Below the pieces are notes generated by a model, which was not told the DNA's origin, searched no databases, and saw only the letters and a program-made list of their open reading frames with translations. A DNA stretch of 64,000 nt from positions 1 to 64,000 of the IMG/VR virus record IMGVR_UViG_3300046011_004498; one strand, written 5' to 3'. The position numbers and the translations under genes were made by a program. Positions within the stretch are counted from its first letter, which is position 1; every line of letters starts with the position of its first letter. The DNA is from a virus. Below, in pieces: positions 20,514-31,800 of the stretch.

Positions 20514-22733
20514 ATGGCTCGTATTGAATGGCAACCTCTGGCGATCCCTGACATTGGGGAATCAGCCCTTAGAGCTCAGTCTGCTGCTGGCGCTTCTGTA
20601 CGTAGCGCGTTCCAAGACCTGTCTGGTGTGGTTGATCAATGGAAAGGTCAACGTAGAGAAGAAAACCTTACTGAGCTTTATCGTCGTCAAAATAGATTTG
20701 CCTTAGGCGCTGTCGGTCCTGACGGTAAACCTACAGGTATGCCTGACGTTGCAGGATACGTCGGTGATCTTGCTGACGGTGATCTGATGGGTGATCTCAG
20801 CTACTTAACAGCTGCTGATATAGCAAATGCTCGGGACTACTTAGGAACACTGCGTAGTGGTAGAGCAGCTGAGACGGCTTATGCTGACGGTAGGGTAGAT
20901 CGTACATTTACTCTTGATGAAAGAACTCGTGAAGCAGCAGATCGTGAGGCTGGTATTGCCGTTCAGCGTGGTCTTTATGATTTAGCAACTCAATTAGAAA
21001 CGGGTCAGATTACACGAGAAGTGTATGATGAAAGAGCTGCGCCCTTACTAAGACAAGCCAGAACAGCTGCTCAAATTGAAAATATTAGTGGTACAAGAAG
21101 CAGATCAATAGCAGCTGCACAGGCACAGTATACTTGGGATAGAAGTGTTCTTGAGGATACTCAGAATGACCGAGTTCAAGCTATTCTGAACCAAATTACG
21201 ACGAATAATGTTGATCAGTTTGGTGCTCTTACTCAGTTAAACAGAGACTTTAGCAATGAAGATGCTAAAGTTATTAATGCTGTAAGAAGTGCTATTCCGG
21301 GTGCATTTGATGTTCTTAACTCTGCTTTAGATGAACAAACTCTTCCGGGTACACCGGGAGCACCTAGTGCTCCTGGTTCCTTTGCTGGAACTCCTAGTGG
21401 AGGTGTTTATGATACTGTTCTTGGTAATGGACAGTTTGGGCAACCTCCAAAACCAATCAGTGAAATGACAGTTGCTGAGGCAATTTCCTTTGGTCGAAAT
21501 GTGTTAATTCCTAACACAAGAGGAAATCGTCAACTTGGTTTACCGCCTACACTTGGTTCATCCGCTGTTGGTGCATATCAGTTTACTCAAGAAACTTTAG
21601 CCGATTTTGCACCTCGTGTTCTTGGTCCTAATTGGGCCAGTGAAGTTATGTCTGGAGAGAACCAAGAGAAGTTAGCTCAAGCTATTTTCCAGAGCACTAG
21701 AGGTCAGCCTTCTGCATTAAGAGCACGTTGGCAGGGTCTTCAGAATATGTCTGATAGTGACCTTCGTGCTCTTGGTTCTATGCCGTGGGAACAAGCAAGA
21801 AATGAAATTGTAAAAGTTGAAACTGGCGGTCAACTTCCCGGTCCCACCAATCCTTCACTTGTAAGAACAACTCAAGGAAACTTACAAAGAGGTGTAAATG
21901 TTGGTACAGATACTGGTGCTGGTGGTCGTAATACTACTTTAGCTGCTGGTTATCTTGCTGCTACAAGACTTCCAACAGACACTGATGCACAGGCTGTGGC
22001 TTTAGAGCTTGTTGGTGAAGGAAGTCCTTTTGCAGGACAACAAACACATCGTTTAAGAGAAGATGTTCAGAATTTAATGAACCAAGCAAATGTCACAGCA
22101 CCTGTTGCGGCATGGGCTTTACGTTCAACTGCAAGAAATCGTGGATTAGGGGAAAGATTCTGGTCATTTGCAGAAGGCAATAGAGGTGCATCTGCTCCTA
22201 ATCGTGAAGCAGCTCTTGTTCTCATTCGTCGTGTTCAAAACGGTGATATGCAGGGTCAAGTTGAAGTAGTTAGCAGAAGTCAGGAACTTCAAACCAACTT
22301 AGCTGCGGCTCAAGCAGAAGAAGCACGAGCAAGAGCAGTTTATACAAGAATGACTCAAGCCCAAGCAGCAGGTAATGGTAGAGCAGATATTTCGAGATAT
22401 GCTCAAGCTGTTGAAGTAGCTGCTGCAAGAGTAGCTGCCATAAGAGCACAAGCTAATGATCCTACAATTAGTAGGACTAATGGTCAGGCTGGTTCCTACT
22501 TAAATGATTGGAGTACAGTTGGTGCTAGAGATGGAAGTCTTGTTAATAGGTTTTTAGGCGGTAACGTAGTAAGTGATCTGGTTAGACAACCTACTAGAAG
22601 TCAAGTTGTTCAAAGAGGAAGTGCTCCAAGGTTTGTAGGAGGTCAGTTAGTGAGGGGGGCACAACCTGCCCCAGCACCTACTAGAACCAGAACACCTCCT
22701 AGATTTACCCAGCGTCCTAGAGAGCCGAGATAA
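20514..22733 (+). CDS. virion protein with lysozyme-like domain (739 aa), N4 gp51 position
   Basis: A segment around residues 320-430 (VAEAISFGRNVLIPNTRGNRQLG...SSAVGAYQFTQETLADFAPRVLGPNW) has the GAYQF signature of lysozyme or lytic-transglycosylase-like domains carried in phage virions, which open peptidoglycan during DNA entry. The N-terminal 280 residues are helical; the C-terminal part is Ala/Arg-rich coiled coil followed by a basic Pro/Arg tail. It directly precedes the vRNAP gene, and both may be ejected into the cell. Confidence 0.65.
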   Translation: MARIEWQPLAIPDIGESALRAQSAAGASVRSAFQDLSGVVDQWKGQRREENLTELYRRQNRFALGAVGPDGKPTGMPDVAGYVGDLADGDLMGDLSYLTAADIANARDYLGTLRSGRAAETAYADGRVDRTFTLDERTREAADREAGIAVQRGLYDLATQLETGQITREVYDERAAPLLRQARTAAQIENISGTRSRSIAAAQAQYTWDRSVLEDTQNDRVQAILNQITTNNVDQFGALTQLNRDFSNEDAKVINAVRSAIPGAFDVLNSALDEQTLPGTPGAPSAPGSFAGTPSGGVYDTVLGNGQFGQPPKPISEMTVAEAISFGRNVLIPNTRGNRQLGLPPTLGSSAVGAYQFTQETLADFAPRVLGPNWASEVMSGENQEKLAQAIFQSTRGQPSALRARWQGLQNMSDSDLRALGSMPWEQARNEIVKVETGGQLPGPTNPSLVRTTQGNLQRGVNVGTDTGAGGRNTTLAAGYLAATRLPTDTDAQAVALELVGEGSPFAGQQTHRLREDVQNLMNQANVTAPVAAWALRSTARNRGLGERFWSFAEGNRGASAPNREAALVLIRRVQNGDMQGQVEVVSRSQELQTNLAAAQAEEARARAVYTRMTQAQAAGNGRADISRYAQAVEVAAARVAAIRAQANDPTISRTNGQAGSYLNDWSTVGARDGSLVNRFLGGNVVSDLVRQPTRSQVVQRGSAPRFVGGQLVRGAQPAPAPTRTRTPPRFTQRPREPR

Positions 22734-22748
22734 TCTAAGAAAAAAGAA

Positions 22749-22780
22749 AGCTCCTCACATATTGTGGGGAGCTTTTTTTC
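22749..22780 (+). terminator. terminator between the lysozyme-like gene and vRNAP
   Basis: AGCTCCTCACA-tat-TGTGGGGAGCT has one mismatch and is followed by a 6-7 T run. An in-frame GTG at 22764 lies in this hairpin and is not a plausible start for the vRNAP gene. Confidence 0.85.
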
Positions 22781-22826
22781 TGATACAGAAGACGGGTTAT
22801 CCTGCATTTGCACGGGCCGTTATATT

Positions 22827-25800
22827 ATGTCGAACGAACGTTTCCTTTCAGCAGTTCCTCAAGAAGCTGTAGAACCTGACTATTATAATGTAGGTGCTGC
22901 AAGATACCGAGGTAATGGATCGTTAGTTCCGAACGAACGCTTCCAAGATGCCCGCACAATGAATGCGGATGAGTTGGTAGCAAAATACGGCGAAGAGCAG
23001 GGCTTACAAATTCTTCGAGCTCGTGCAGGTGGGGATGCCTCTTTTCACGGAGATTTAGCATCTACTCGTTCAGGTCTTGCCCCTATAACAGATACAGCAG
23101 GTAGTGCTGCTACTGCTCTGTTTGGTGGATTAGGTGGTATTGCTGCTCTCGGTACTGGTCTTGTTAATCAAGATGCAGGTGTTGGTTTAGCAGACATCGT
23201 AAATGAAAATAGTGCTTGGGCCAGAGAGAACCAATCCTATGCTTTGAATGCACGACGTAGAGCGTCAGCTGCACAAGCAAATGTTAGTTCTGCTGATAAC
23301 CAAGCACGTTATGAACAAGAGCGAGAAGATGGTGAGGGTTTAGCCACTATCAGACGTATTGGTCGTAACTTTGTTGATCAATCTGCCATTACTGTCAGCG
23401 ATGGAATGCTGGTAACAGACAGTGTTGCTCAGGGCGTTGGTTCACTTGCTGGTGGTGGTGTAGTTTCCGGTGGCTTGAAAGCAATTGGTAGACAAGCTCT
23501 TACACGTTTTGGAGCTGGTCGTTCTGCTGCTGTAGCTATTGCTCAGCCTCGTGTTTACGATGCAGCTGTCGCTACTGGTCGAGTTCTCGACCGTAGTCGT
23601 ATGTCTTTAGCTATTGGTGCGCTTGAGGGTGGTGGTGCTTACACAGGCACAATCGATCAAGTGATGGCAATGTCTCATGATGAGCTTCTTGAAAGCTCTC
23701 AGATGTACAGAGAGCTTATTGATGCTGGTATCAATCCAGCCAGAGCAAAAGCTAGAGTTGCTAATAGAGCCGGTCAGATAGCTGCTGCAATCCAAGCACC
23801 TATCGGTGTAGCAACTGGTGCTTTAGTATCTAAGTTTGAAGCCAATCCTTTACGTGCTGGCTCATTCTTAACTGGTGCTTCTAACGTTCTTAAAGAGACA
23901 GTTGAAGAAGGTATTCAATCTGGTTCAGGCCAGTTTGCCCAAAACGTTGGTATTAGGTCTGCGGCAGATAATGAATATAACTTAAGCCAAGGTGTCGGTG
24001 AAGCTTCTGCTGAAGGAGCTATCGCTGGTGCTGGTACAGCAGGTGTGTTTGCTGGTCCTTCGGCAGTTATGGGTACAACAAGAGATTTAGCCCAAGGTGC
24101 TGCTGATTTAACTAGAAGACAGATTGATTCTCTTATTAATAAAGGAAGAGAAGAAAACAATCGTAATAGTGTTGATGCTCAAGCAGAGATTTCAAACGTT
24201 GTTAGAGCTGCTGTAGCTCCTAAAGTTTATGTTCCTACACAAACTGAAGGCATTGATCCTATCGATGATGAAGCTGAATTTACTACATACCAGAATGACT
24301 TAGCTGCTTTGGGTCAGCAGTTTGGGTTTGATCCTCAAACTTATGAACCAAAGACAGAAGCTGAAGCACGTCTGTTAGGTAGTATTCCTGCCGAGGAAGC
24401 TTCCAACATTATTGATGTGATGCAAGCAGCTGCCAATAGAATGGCAGAGCAAGATGCTACACCTGAAGAACGTCTTGAACTGGCTCTGTTTATTCATGAA
24501 CAACAGAACAGAATTACACCTGAGAATCTTGAAGCTGTCAGAGCATTACAGGCTAAAGTAACACCCGGTGGTGCTATTGCTAATGATCTGAAAACAATCA
24601 TTACTGCTCAAGCAGCTATTACAGACAACATCCTTTTCAAGGATAGTCTTGAAGCTGCGCTGAAATCTGTACCTCCGATAAAGGTTGAAGATGTTGAAGA
24701 TATTTCGACGCCGGAAGGTCAAAGGGCTGCAAGGACGGGTGCCCTTCAAACTATGCTCTTCCCGGAGACCGTACCCCAAGAAGTTCTCGACAGACTGTTC
24801 AAACACTCTGAGAATGACGATGCAGGCGAAATCTTTACGCCGCAGCAAAAGGTCGCTCTTCGTACCGAAGCTATGCTCTCAAAGACGCTCCAAGCGTCCA
24901 CAGCTGCCGCTGAAGTCTTGGGTGTTAAGCCTCCCGAAGCATCTCGTGTAGCCTTTGAAATCCAGTCTGCTGATGCTCAGGAAGCTGGCTCAGCAGGGCC
25001 ATCTGTTCGTGCTCACACAGAAGGTGTGAACAGACTGAAGGCCATGGGTGACACTGCTGGTGCAGCTGAAATGCTGGCTGAGTTTGGTAACTTTGCTCAG
25101 CACATGGCTAACAAATTAGCTGCTGTGAATGAGTCGTTCGTTGGTCGTACTGAAAAGAACTATAATCCTGAAGTTTTTTATCAAGCCTACAATAGAAAAA
25201 CTAAGGAATGGTACACACCCAAAAAGGGTTGGACTGTTGCTCGTTTTGGTAAGAATCTGAAGTCAATTGTGGATTCTCAGCAGATTGGTATCGATGCTGA
25301 GTACACTATTGATTCGTATAACCAGTTAGTTGCAGAAAATCCTGAACTTGGTCTTAAGCCTGTTGAAGCTATCCGTATGGATTCTGGGCTTAAAAAGATT
25401 GCTGATCAGGTGTTCAAAGATGCTAAGAAAGCAGACTTTGATGAAAAGAATCCTGATATTGTAGCTAAACGTAGTGAATCTACTACAATTGAAACAAAAC
25501 AACAAAATAATACAACAGATACTAAATCAACTGAAAAGAAAGTTGAACCTGTTGTAGAGCCAGATATCAAACCTTCTGTTGTTGTTGATGATCTTAAGAA
25601 TGAATCTATTCCTACTCTCGTTGCACTTCTGAAAGAAGTACAAGAACTTAAGGATGAAGTTAAGTTTGAACGAGTTGCATCTGAACTTCGTGTTCGTAAA
25701 CTTGAAGCTGAAGCAGCAAAAAATGCTGCTCAAGTTCAAGCAGCTGAAGTAGTCGCAGAACCGAAGGCGGAGCCGGAGGTTCAAGCGACGGAAGAAGCTG

Positions 25801-28800
25801 CGCCTGTTGAAAAGAAAACTACTTCTATCAAAGAAGAGTTTCCTGATCTGATCCAATCTACATCTGGAGAGAACCTGCTTCTTGATGGCTTCTCCCTAGA
25901 TGGGGAAAGTCAGACTCGTTTGGTTGGTGAAGGTGCTATTGCATTAGAAGATGTCATAGCAGCGGTAACCAATTCAGATGCTTTTGCAGAGATTACTGAA
26001 GAGCCTGAAGCAAAGCTTTCTGGTGATGTCACTCGTGCGTACAGCAAAGTTATGGGTGCTATTCGCCTCCCAATTTACACCCGGTTAATGGCTAGGTTTG
26101 CTGGAAGACGACTGAAAAAGAACGAGAAAATCTTTACGCCTGTTATGGATGGCAGAACGCCTTTGGATAAGAGTGATCCTCTTGGGATTGCCAACACCGA
26201 AGCACGCCTGCTCAGCTTGATGGAACGTAAAGAAGACGGTTCTCTGAACTATAACGACAAGATTCTGACAGCAGGCTTACTGGCCTTAGCCGATTGGTTG
26301 GCTCAGAACAGTGTAACTTCGCCTCATAGAGATGCCGACAGTGTTGCAAGATCACTTAATCTTACTCGTCAACCTATGTTGGTTGATGAGGAACTGGTGA
26401 ATGCATTTAATAAAGGTACTAATATTACGATAGCACAACGTTCATTAGCTAATAAGATTGAAAGATATCTTGGTCTTAAAGCAAATGCAGACGTTCCTAT
26501 TGGTCTTTCTCATGGTGTGACCTTAGGCTTTGCTGCTGAACTTCTTCGTGCAGCTGTTGAAGCAAAGTTTGTTCAGACTGAATCTGTTTATAAGTCTGAT
26601 GAGTTTAACTTTGTGTTTGTTAACGTGAACACAGATGAATTAGGTCTTGCTAAGTATGGGCAAGAAGGACCTAACTTTAAGGGTCAAACCAGACTCATTG
26701 AACGTATCGTCACAAATGATGAGAGAGCGGTTGGGTTTGCTCTGAAGCCTTCCGGTTTTGCTAAGAAAAAACAGAAGGGTGGTAATGCTGTTACGACGCC
26801 CGAGCAGATGGATACAGAGGTTCGTGAAAACGCTGTAGGTCACGGACTGAACATGCCTGTGTACGAGCGTTACGCACGCCTTGGTCCTGATGGTATGCTG
26901 CGCCTGTTTGGTAATGGTGTGCTGCCGCCTACCATGAACAAGAACACAAGGCTGTCCAAAGAGAGCCAGAATACTTCTGTGAAGGGAGCCTTCCAGACGA
27001 TCTTAGGTCTGATTGATCAGATGCAGACGGCTGTTAGTACAGCTACTTCTGCCGCTGAACTTAAAGATATTCGTGTGTATTATGAGTACATCTTTACCTC
27101 TGTAAATCGTATGCAGCAGCAAGCTGCTTACGGGAACCAATCATCTAAGATGGTTCGAGAGGTTCTGACTCCTAACGGTAACGTTGTAGACTTATCTTCT
27201 ACAGACACTGCTGATTATCAAATGTGGCGTAGAGGTCTGGCTCAGGCTTTAGGTATTAAAGTTGAACTCCAGTTTGATAGTGTCTGGGATGCTAACTTAG
27301 AGAAAATCTTGCAAAGCGAAGAAACACAGAAAGCTGTTTCTATGCTTCAAAACTATACCAATGTTGAGCCAAATGCTCTCATTGATGCTGTGAAGGATGT
27401 ATTCCGCAATAAGAATAACCCTCTAATTGATCCTGAAGTTCCTGAAGTAGGGTTCCATGCTTTAGTATCTTACGCCGATTATCTGACAGCTAAAGCGAAC
27501 GGAACAGCATCTGCCTTTACCACTCACATCTATGTGGAAGCAGACGGTAAAGTGGACGGTGCCACTAACTCGCTGTTCTATATGAGACTGGGTGGTTTTG
27601 ATCTTGAGATGATTGAAGCCCTGACAAGAGGTGGTTTCGACTTCAGCAAGACACCTATCTCATTGGCTCAAACCTATGAGCCTAATGCAGAGGGTGTTGT
27701 TCCCGGAGATGCATATCAAGTCAGTGGTGTTCGCACTGGTGTCTATATGCAGGAGACAATCCAGAATGTGATTTCCAAGGCTAATGATTCTGCTCAAAAG
27801 TCTAAGCTTATCAATCAAGTTGAGGCAATGAACATCGTCATGACAACGCTGCTTGGCTCTAAGGAGTTCAGGTATAAGCGAGATGGTGAGCAGTGGAATT
27901 TCGAGATCGGTCGTGGGCAGCTGAAAAACCCCATGACAATTACTGTCTATGGTTCAGGTGTTAAGGGCATTGCTGACAAAGTAGCCAAAGAGCTGGCTGG
28001 TAAATTGTATGAAGAAATTTCCAGAGCCAATGCATTAGCTGTTCAGAATAAACAGCCCGATAACTGGGCTACTTTCATGTTCTATGATGGTGGTAAATTT
28101 ACAGAAAGTGCCACTAAATCTGTGACATTCTGGAAAGCTCTTGATGTTCTGACTTCTGCAAGTGTTCGTAGTTTCACCGACGATGGTGGTCAGCAGAAAT
28201 ATTATACCAAGAAAATGGATGAAGCCCGTGCTCCGGGAACTTCAACATCTGCTGTTCAGTACACACTGAAAGCTCAAACTTTAGAACTGTTGTCTGATAC
28301 AATTAGACAGTTCTACGTAAGGCCAATGGTTGATGCTATCAACAAGGAGATGGGTTCATCTATTGATGGTTCTAAGTTGATTCAAGAATCAACAAACTTA
28401 CTGTCCTCGTTAGCTAGAGCAGCATTTGATCGACTCATCGCAGTTGAGATGCAGAAGATCAAAAACAAGAGCGATGGTCTGTCTCCTAACCAGATCAAAA
28501 CCATCATGTCTAAGGTAGCTTTCCTGCTTCCTTACATTGAAGGTGATGAGATCAATATCAACGTTAAGGGACTGGAGATGTCCCCAATTAACGTAATTGA
28601 TCCTAAGACAGGTAAACCAAGCAGAATTCCATACGCATCGACCATGAATGGTCCTATTTTCACGCAGTTGGAAATTCCTACACCGCAGATCGCAGGTGTG
28701 GCTGGTGGTTCATATCTGAACATTGCTTATGGTGATGGTCGTATGATCATCAAGGCTTCCCCCGGTCTGATCGGTGGTCGTCTTATGATCTTCGACGGTA

Positions 28801-31800
28801 TCAATCTGTCGATTAAAGATGCGATTGCAAATGGTGTAGCTATTAACAAAACTACGCTTGATGCCATTCAGTCTGGGACACCGTTCTCTGACTTGATGAA
28901 AACGTTCAAAGAACTTACTGAATCATTCAACTTAAGTGTCTTTACTGAAGAAGAATTGAACAGTGTTGTTGAAAATAACACTGCTGATGAATACAATTTA
29001 CCTGATGAACTGACACCTTCTGATTTTGTTGAAGGTCTTATCTTTAGTCTGACAAACAGACTTGATCTTGCATCTAAGCAAGAGCGAGCTCGTCAGGCTA
29101 CGTTGAAGCGTGTTCACCTGTCTTCAGACCACATGGCAGCAATCAATGCTCCTGCGTCTACGGCTGCTGACAATAGCCGTGAAGACCTTGGTGCTTTGAC
29201 TCCTGAAGAGAAGGCAAAACGTCTGAATGAAATCTACGAGGAAGAGCTCGCTAAGATTGAGAATGCACCTGTAGTCAAAGACAACACTTCTGAGAACATC
29301 AGTAGTGCTTTCGACAACTTGCCTAAGCATGAGACTGGAGTTCGTATTACGAACACAGCTCAGCTTACTGAACAATTGAGCAGCCTTAATCTTCCTAGAG
29401 AGCAAGCTACACTCATCAATCGTGCTTTGATCGCTCTGAAGAATGATAACTGGACGGTCGTTATTGGTTCCAAGAGAGCAGCTACAGATTACCTTACAAC
29501 AAGAGGTATCCGTCACACCTTCAAGAAGGGTGACAATGGTATTGCTGCTCCGGGTCAGAAACTGATTGTGGTGGCTAATGGTTCGTCTGAGACTTTGGCT
29601 CACGAGCTTATCCATGCTGCGACCTTTGATAAGGTAGATGCATTCTTCAGTAACCCTGAAGTGCTGGAACCAGCTGTAAGAGCTGCTTTAGAACGTCTGG
29701 TTATTCTACAAAATGAATGGCTTAGTGCCACTTACTTACGCAAAGTGAACGGACCTGACGACACTGTGCTTCATGCAAGAGCAGCTATTGAAGGCTTCTT
29801 GAGAAAGGGAGATCAGTCGTCTGCTTTGAATGAATTCATGGCATGGAACTTGGCTAACCAAGGTCTGATGAATCTGAACTCTAAGATCAAAGTTGAAAGC
29901 AAGCTGGCTCGTATCACCAGAGAGATGGTTTCTCTGCTTAAGCGTATGTTCTCTCTGCCTGACAATAATGATCGTATGGATTGGAACATTCGTTTCAACT
30001 CCTTGATTGTTATTGGCAGCAAGCCACTTACACCCACCCTTCAAGCAGCTAATCGAATTCTTCAGCACTCTACTGGGACTCGTCCTGATCTGGATGACAT
30101 CGCTCAGAAGATGGCTAAACTTGTTGGTCGTGCTGATATCAATCCTGAGCTTATGAAAAAGCTCAAGATTAAACCTAGTGAAATGGCCTTAGCTTATGGT
30201 GAAAATGCAGCCATTATTGCTAAAGCTAATGGCTTTGACATGAGTAACGAAGAACAACGTGCTTTCGTTATGATGGTTGCTGCTTATCATGCGAACCAAA
30301 TTGCTGATCCCACCTTCAACGTTAAAATGAATAACTACTACAGCGAAGTGCTGGAGCAGTTAGACCAAAACGTTATGATGATGGACAGGGATTCTAAAGA
30401 CCCAGCAGAAGCTGCACGCGCTGATATGCGTTACGATATCCTGCGTGGTAAGTTCGATATGGGAGTCGATATGCTTGCTGTGTTTGTGGCCTTAGGCGCT
30501 ACAAACGAGATTGCTCAAACGCTCTTCAGTCGTATTCGCGTCAGAGACAAAAAGCTGTCCTTACAAGGTAACACTGTTGACAGTGTGCTGCGTAAGGATG
30601 GCGCAGCCCTGATCGATAAGCTGATGGATAACTCCTACAGCCTTCGTCCAAATCAGAAGATTGGTGATGAAGTTCTTAAGCTGGCTGTAGCTATGGTTGA
30701 GAAATCTGATCGTGAGCAAGGACTTCTGAACAAAGCTTTCGGTGAAACTGGTAACTTTGTTCGCAAGGCTAACGACAAGCTGGCGGACACCATTTCCTAC
30801 GGCTTAGGGAAGACTGCTGACGCGATCCAACAAGGAATCGATGCCTCGAAGGGTACATCCTTAGAGGGCGTTGTAGGACCCCTTGGAGACGTTCTGAAGC
30901 TGGGTGTCGAAGTCATGGATAAAGCTAGAACGCAGGATGCTGTGTCTAAGCTGACTTCCATGCTTAACAGCAATGATATTCATCCTGAAATCAGAAGCAT
31001 CATTGTAGAACTTATGGGTTCTAATGAAGATAACCAGACTATCTTTGAGCTGATCAAAAAGGGTCGAATGGTTATCGATAAAGTTCGTCAGGCATTCTTG
31101 AAGGGTATGCCTAAGCAAATCAAAGATAAGTTTACCAGAACTCTGACTAAAGAAGAGTGGGCTGCTCAGCACTTTGCTTATGGTCAATCTGACATCTCTG
31201 TTCTGTTGGATCAGAAGATGTCTATTGAAGGTATCATTGATCTGTTTGCTACACCGTCTTCTATTCCTCAGCTTCTGTCTCAGAAGGAAGCTGAAGTTAA
31301 GAGACTGTTTGGTAATCAAGCTAACACTATCCTGAAGGAATCGTATGATCTTGCACAAATGATGGATCGTGGTCGTCCTTCAAATGGATTGGTTAAGCGT
31401 AATGCTCTGGCAATTGCTAACCGCGCAGGTGAAGCGACAGTTGGTACATTTGACATTCTGAGCCCAGAAACCAAGGCAATCGACGGATATGTGTCCTTGT
31501 TGGTTCTGTCTCGTATGCAACCAGATATGATGAACACACTCAGCACTTTAGCTAAGACTGAGCGTGTTGGTATGGAGTATGCATTAGCTCTGGTGGCTCA
31601 AGCTCGCGCACATGAGATGAAGCGTGTTCCTGAGCGTCATAAGTACAATATCAACAAGGGCTATATGCCCACTGAAAAGCTTGGTTCGTTTAAGGCTGTG
31701 CCTTACGATAAAGTTAATGAGTATACCAAGGTTGGGTATAAGATTGTTGGTAGTAGAACTATTGGTGCTGTCGAAGGTCTGTATGATAATGGAAAACAAC

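Noticed and set aside
22764-22826. Longer N-terminus of vRNAP from GTG 22764
   Set aside because: The extra codons are the terminator hairpin and T-run (GSFFSDTEDG); ATG 22827 avoids this.
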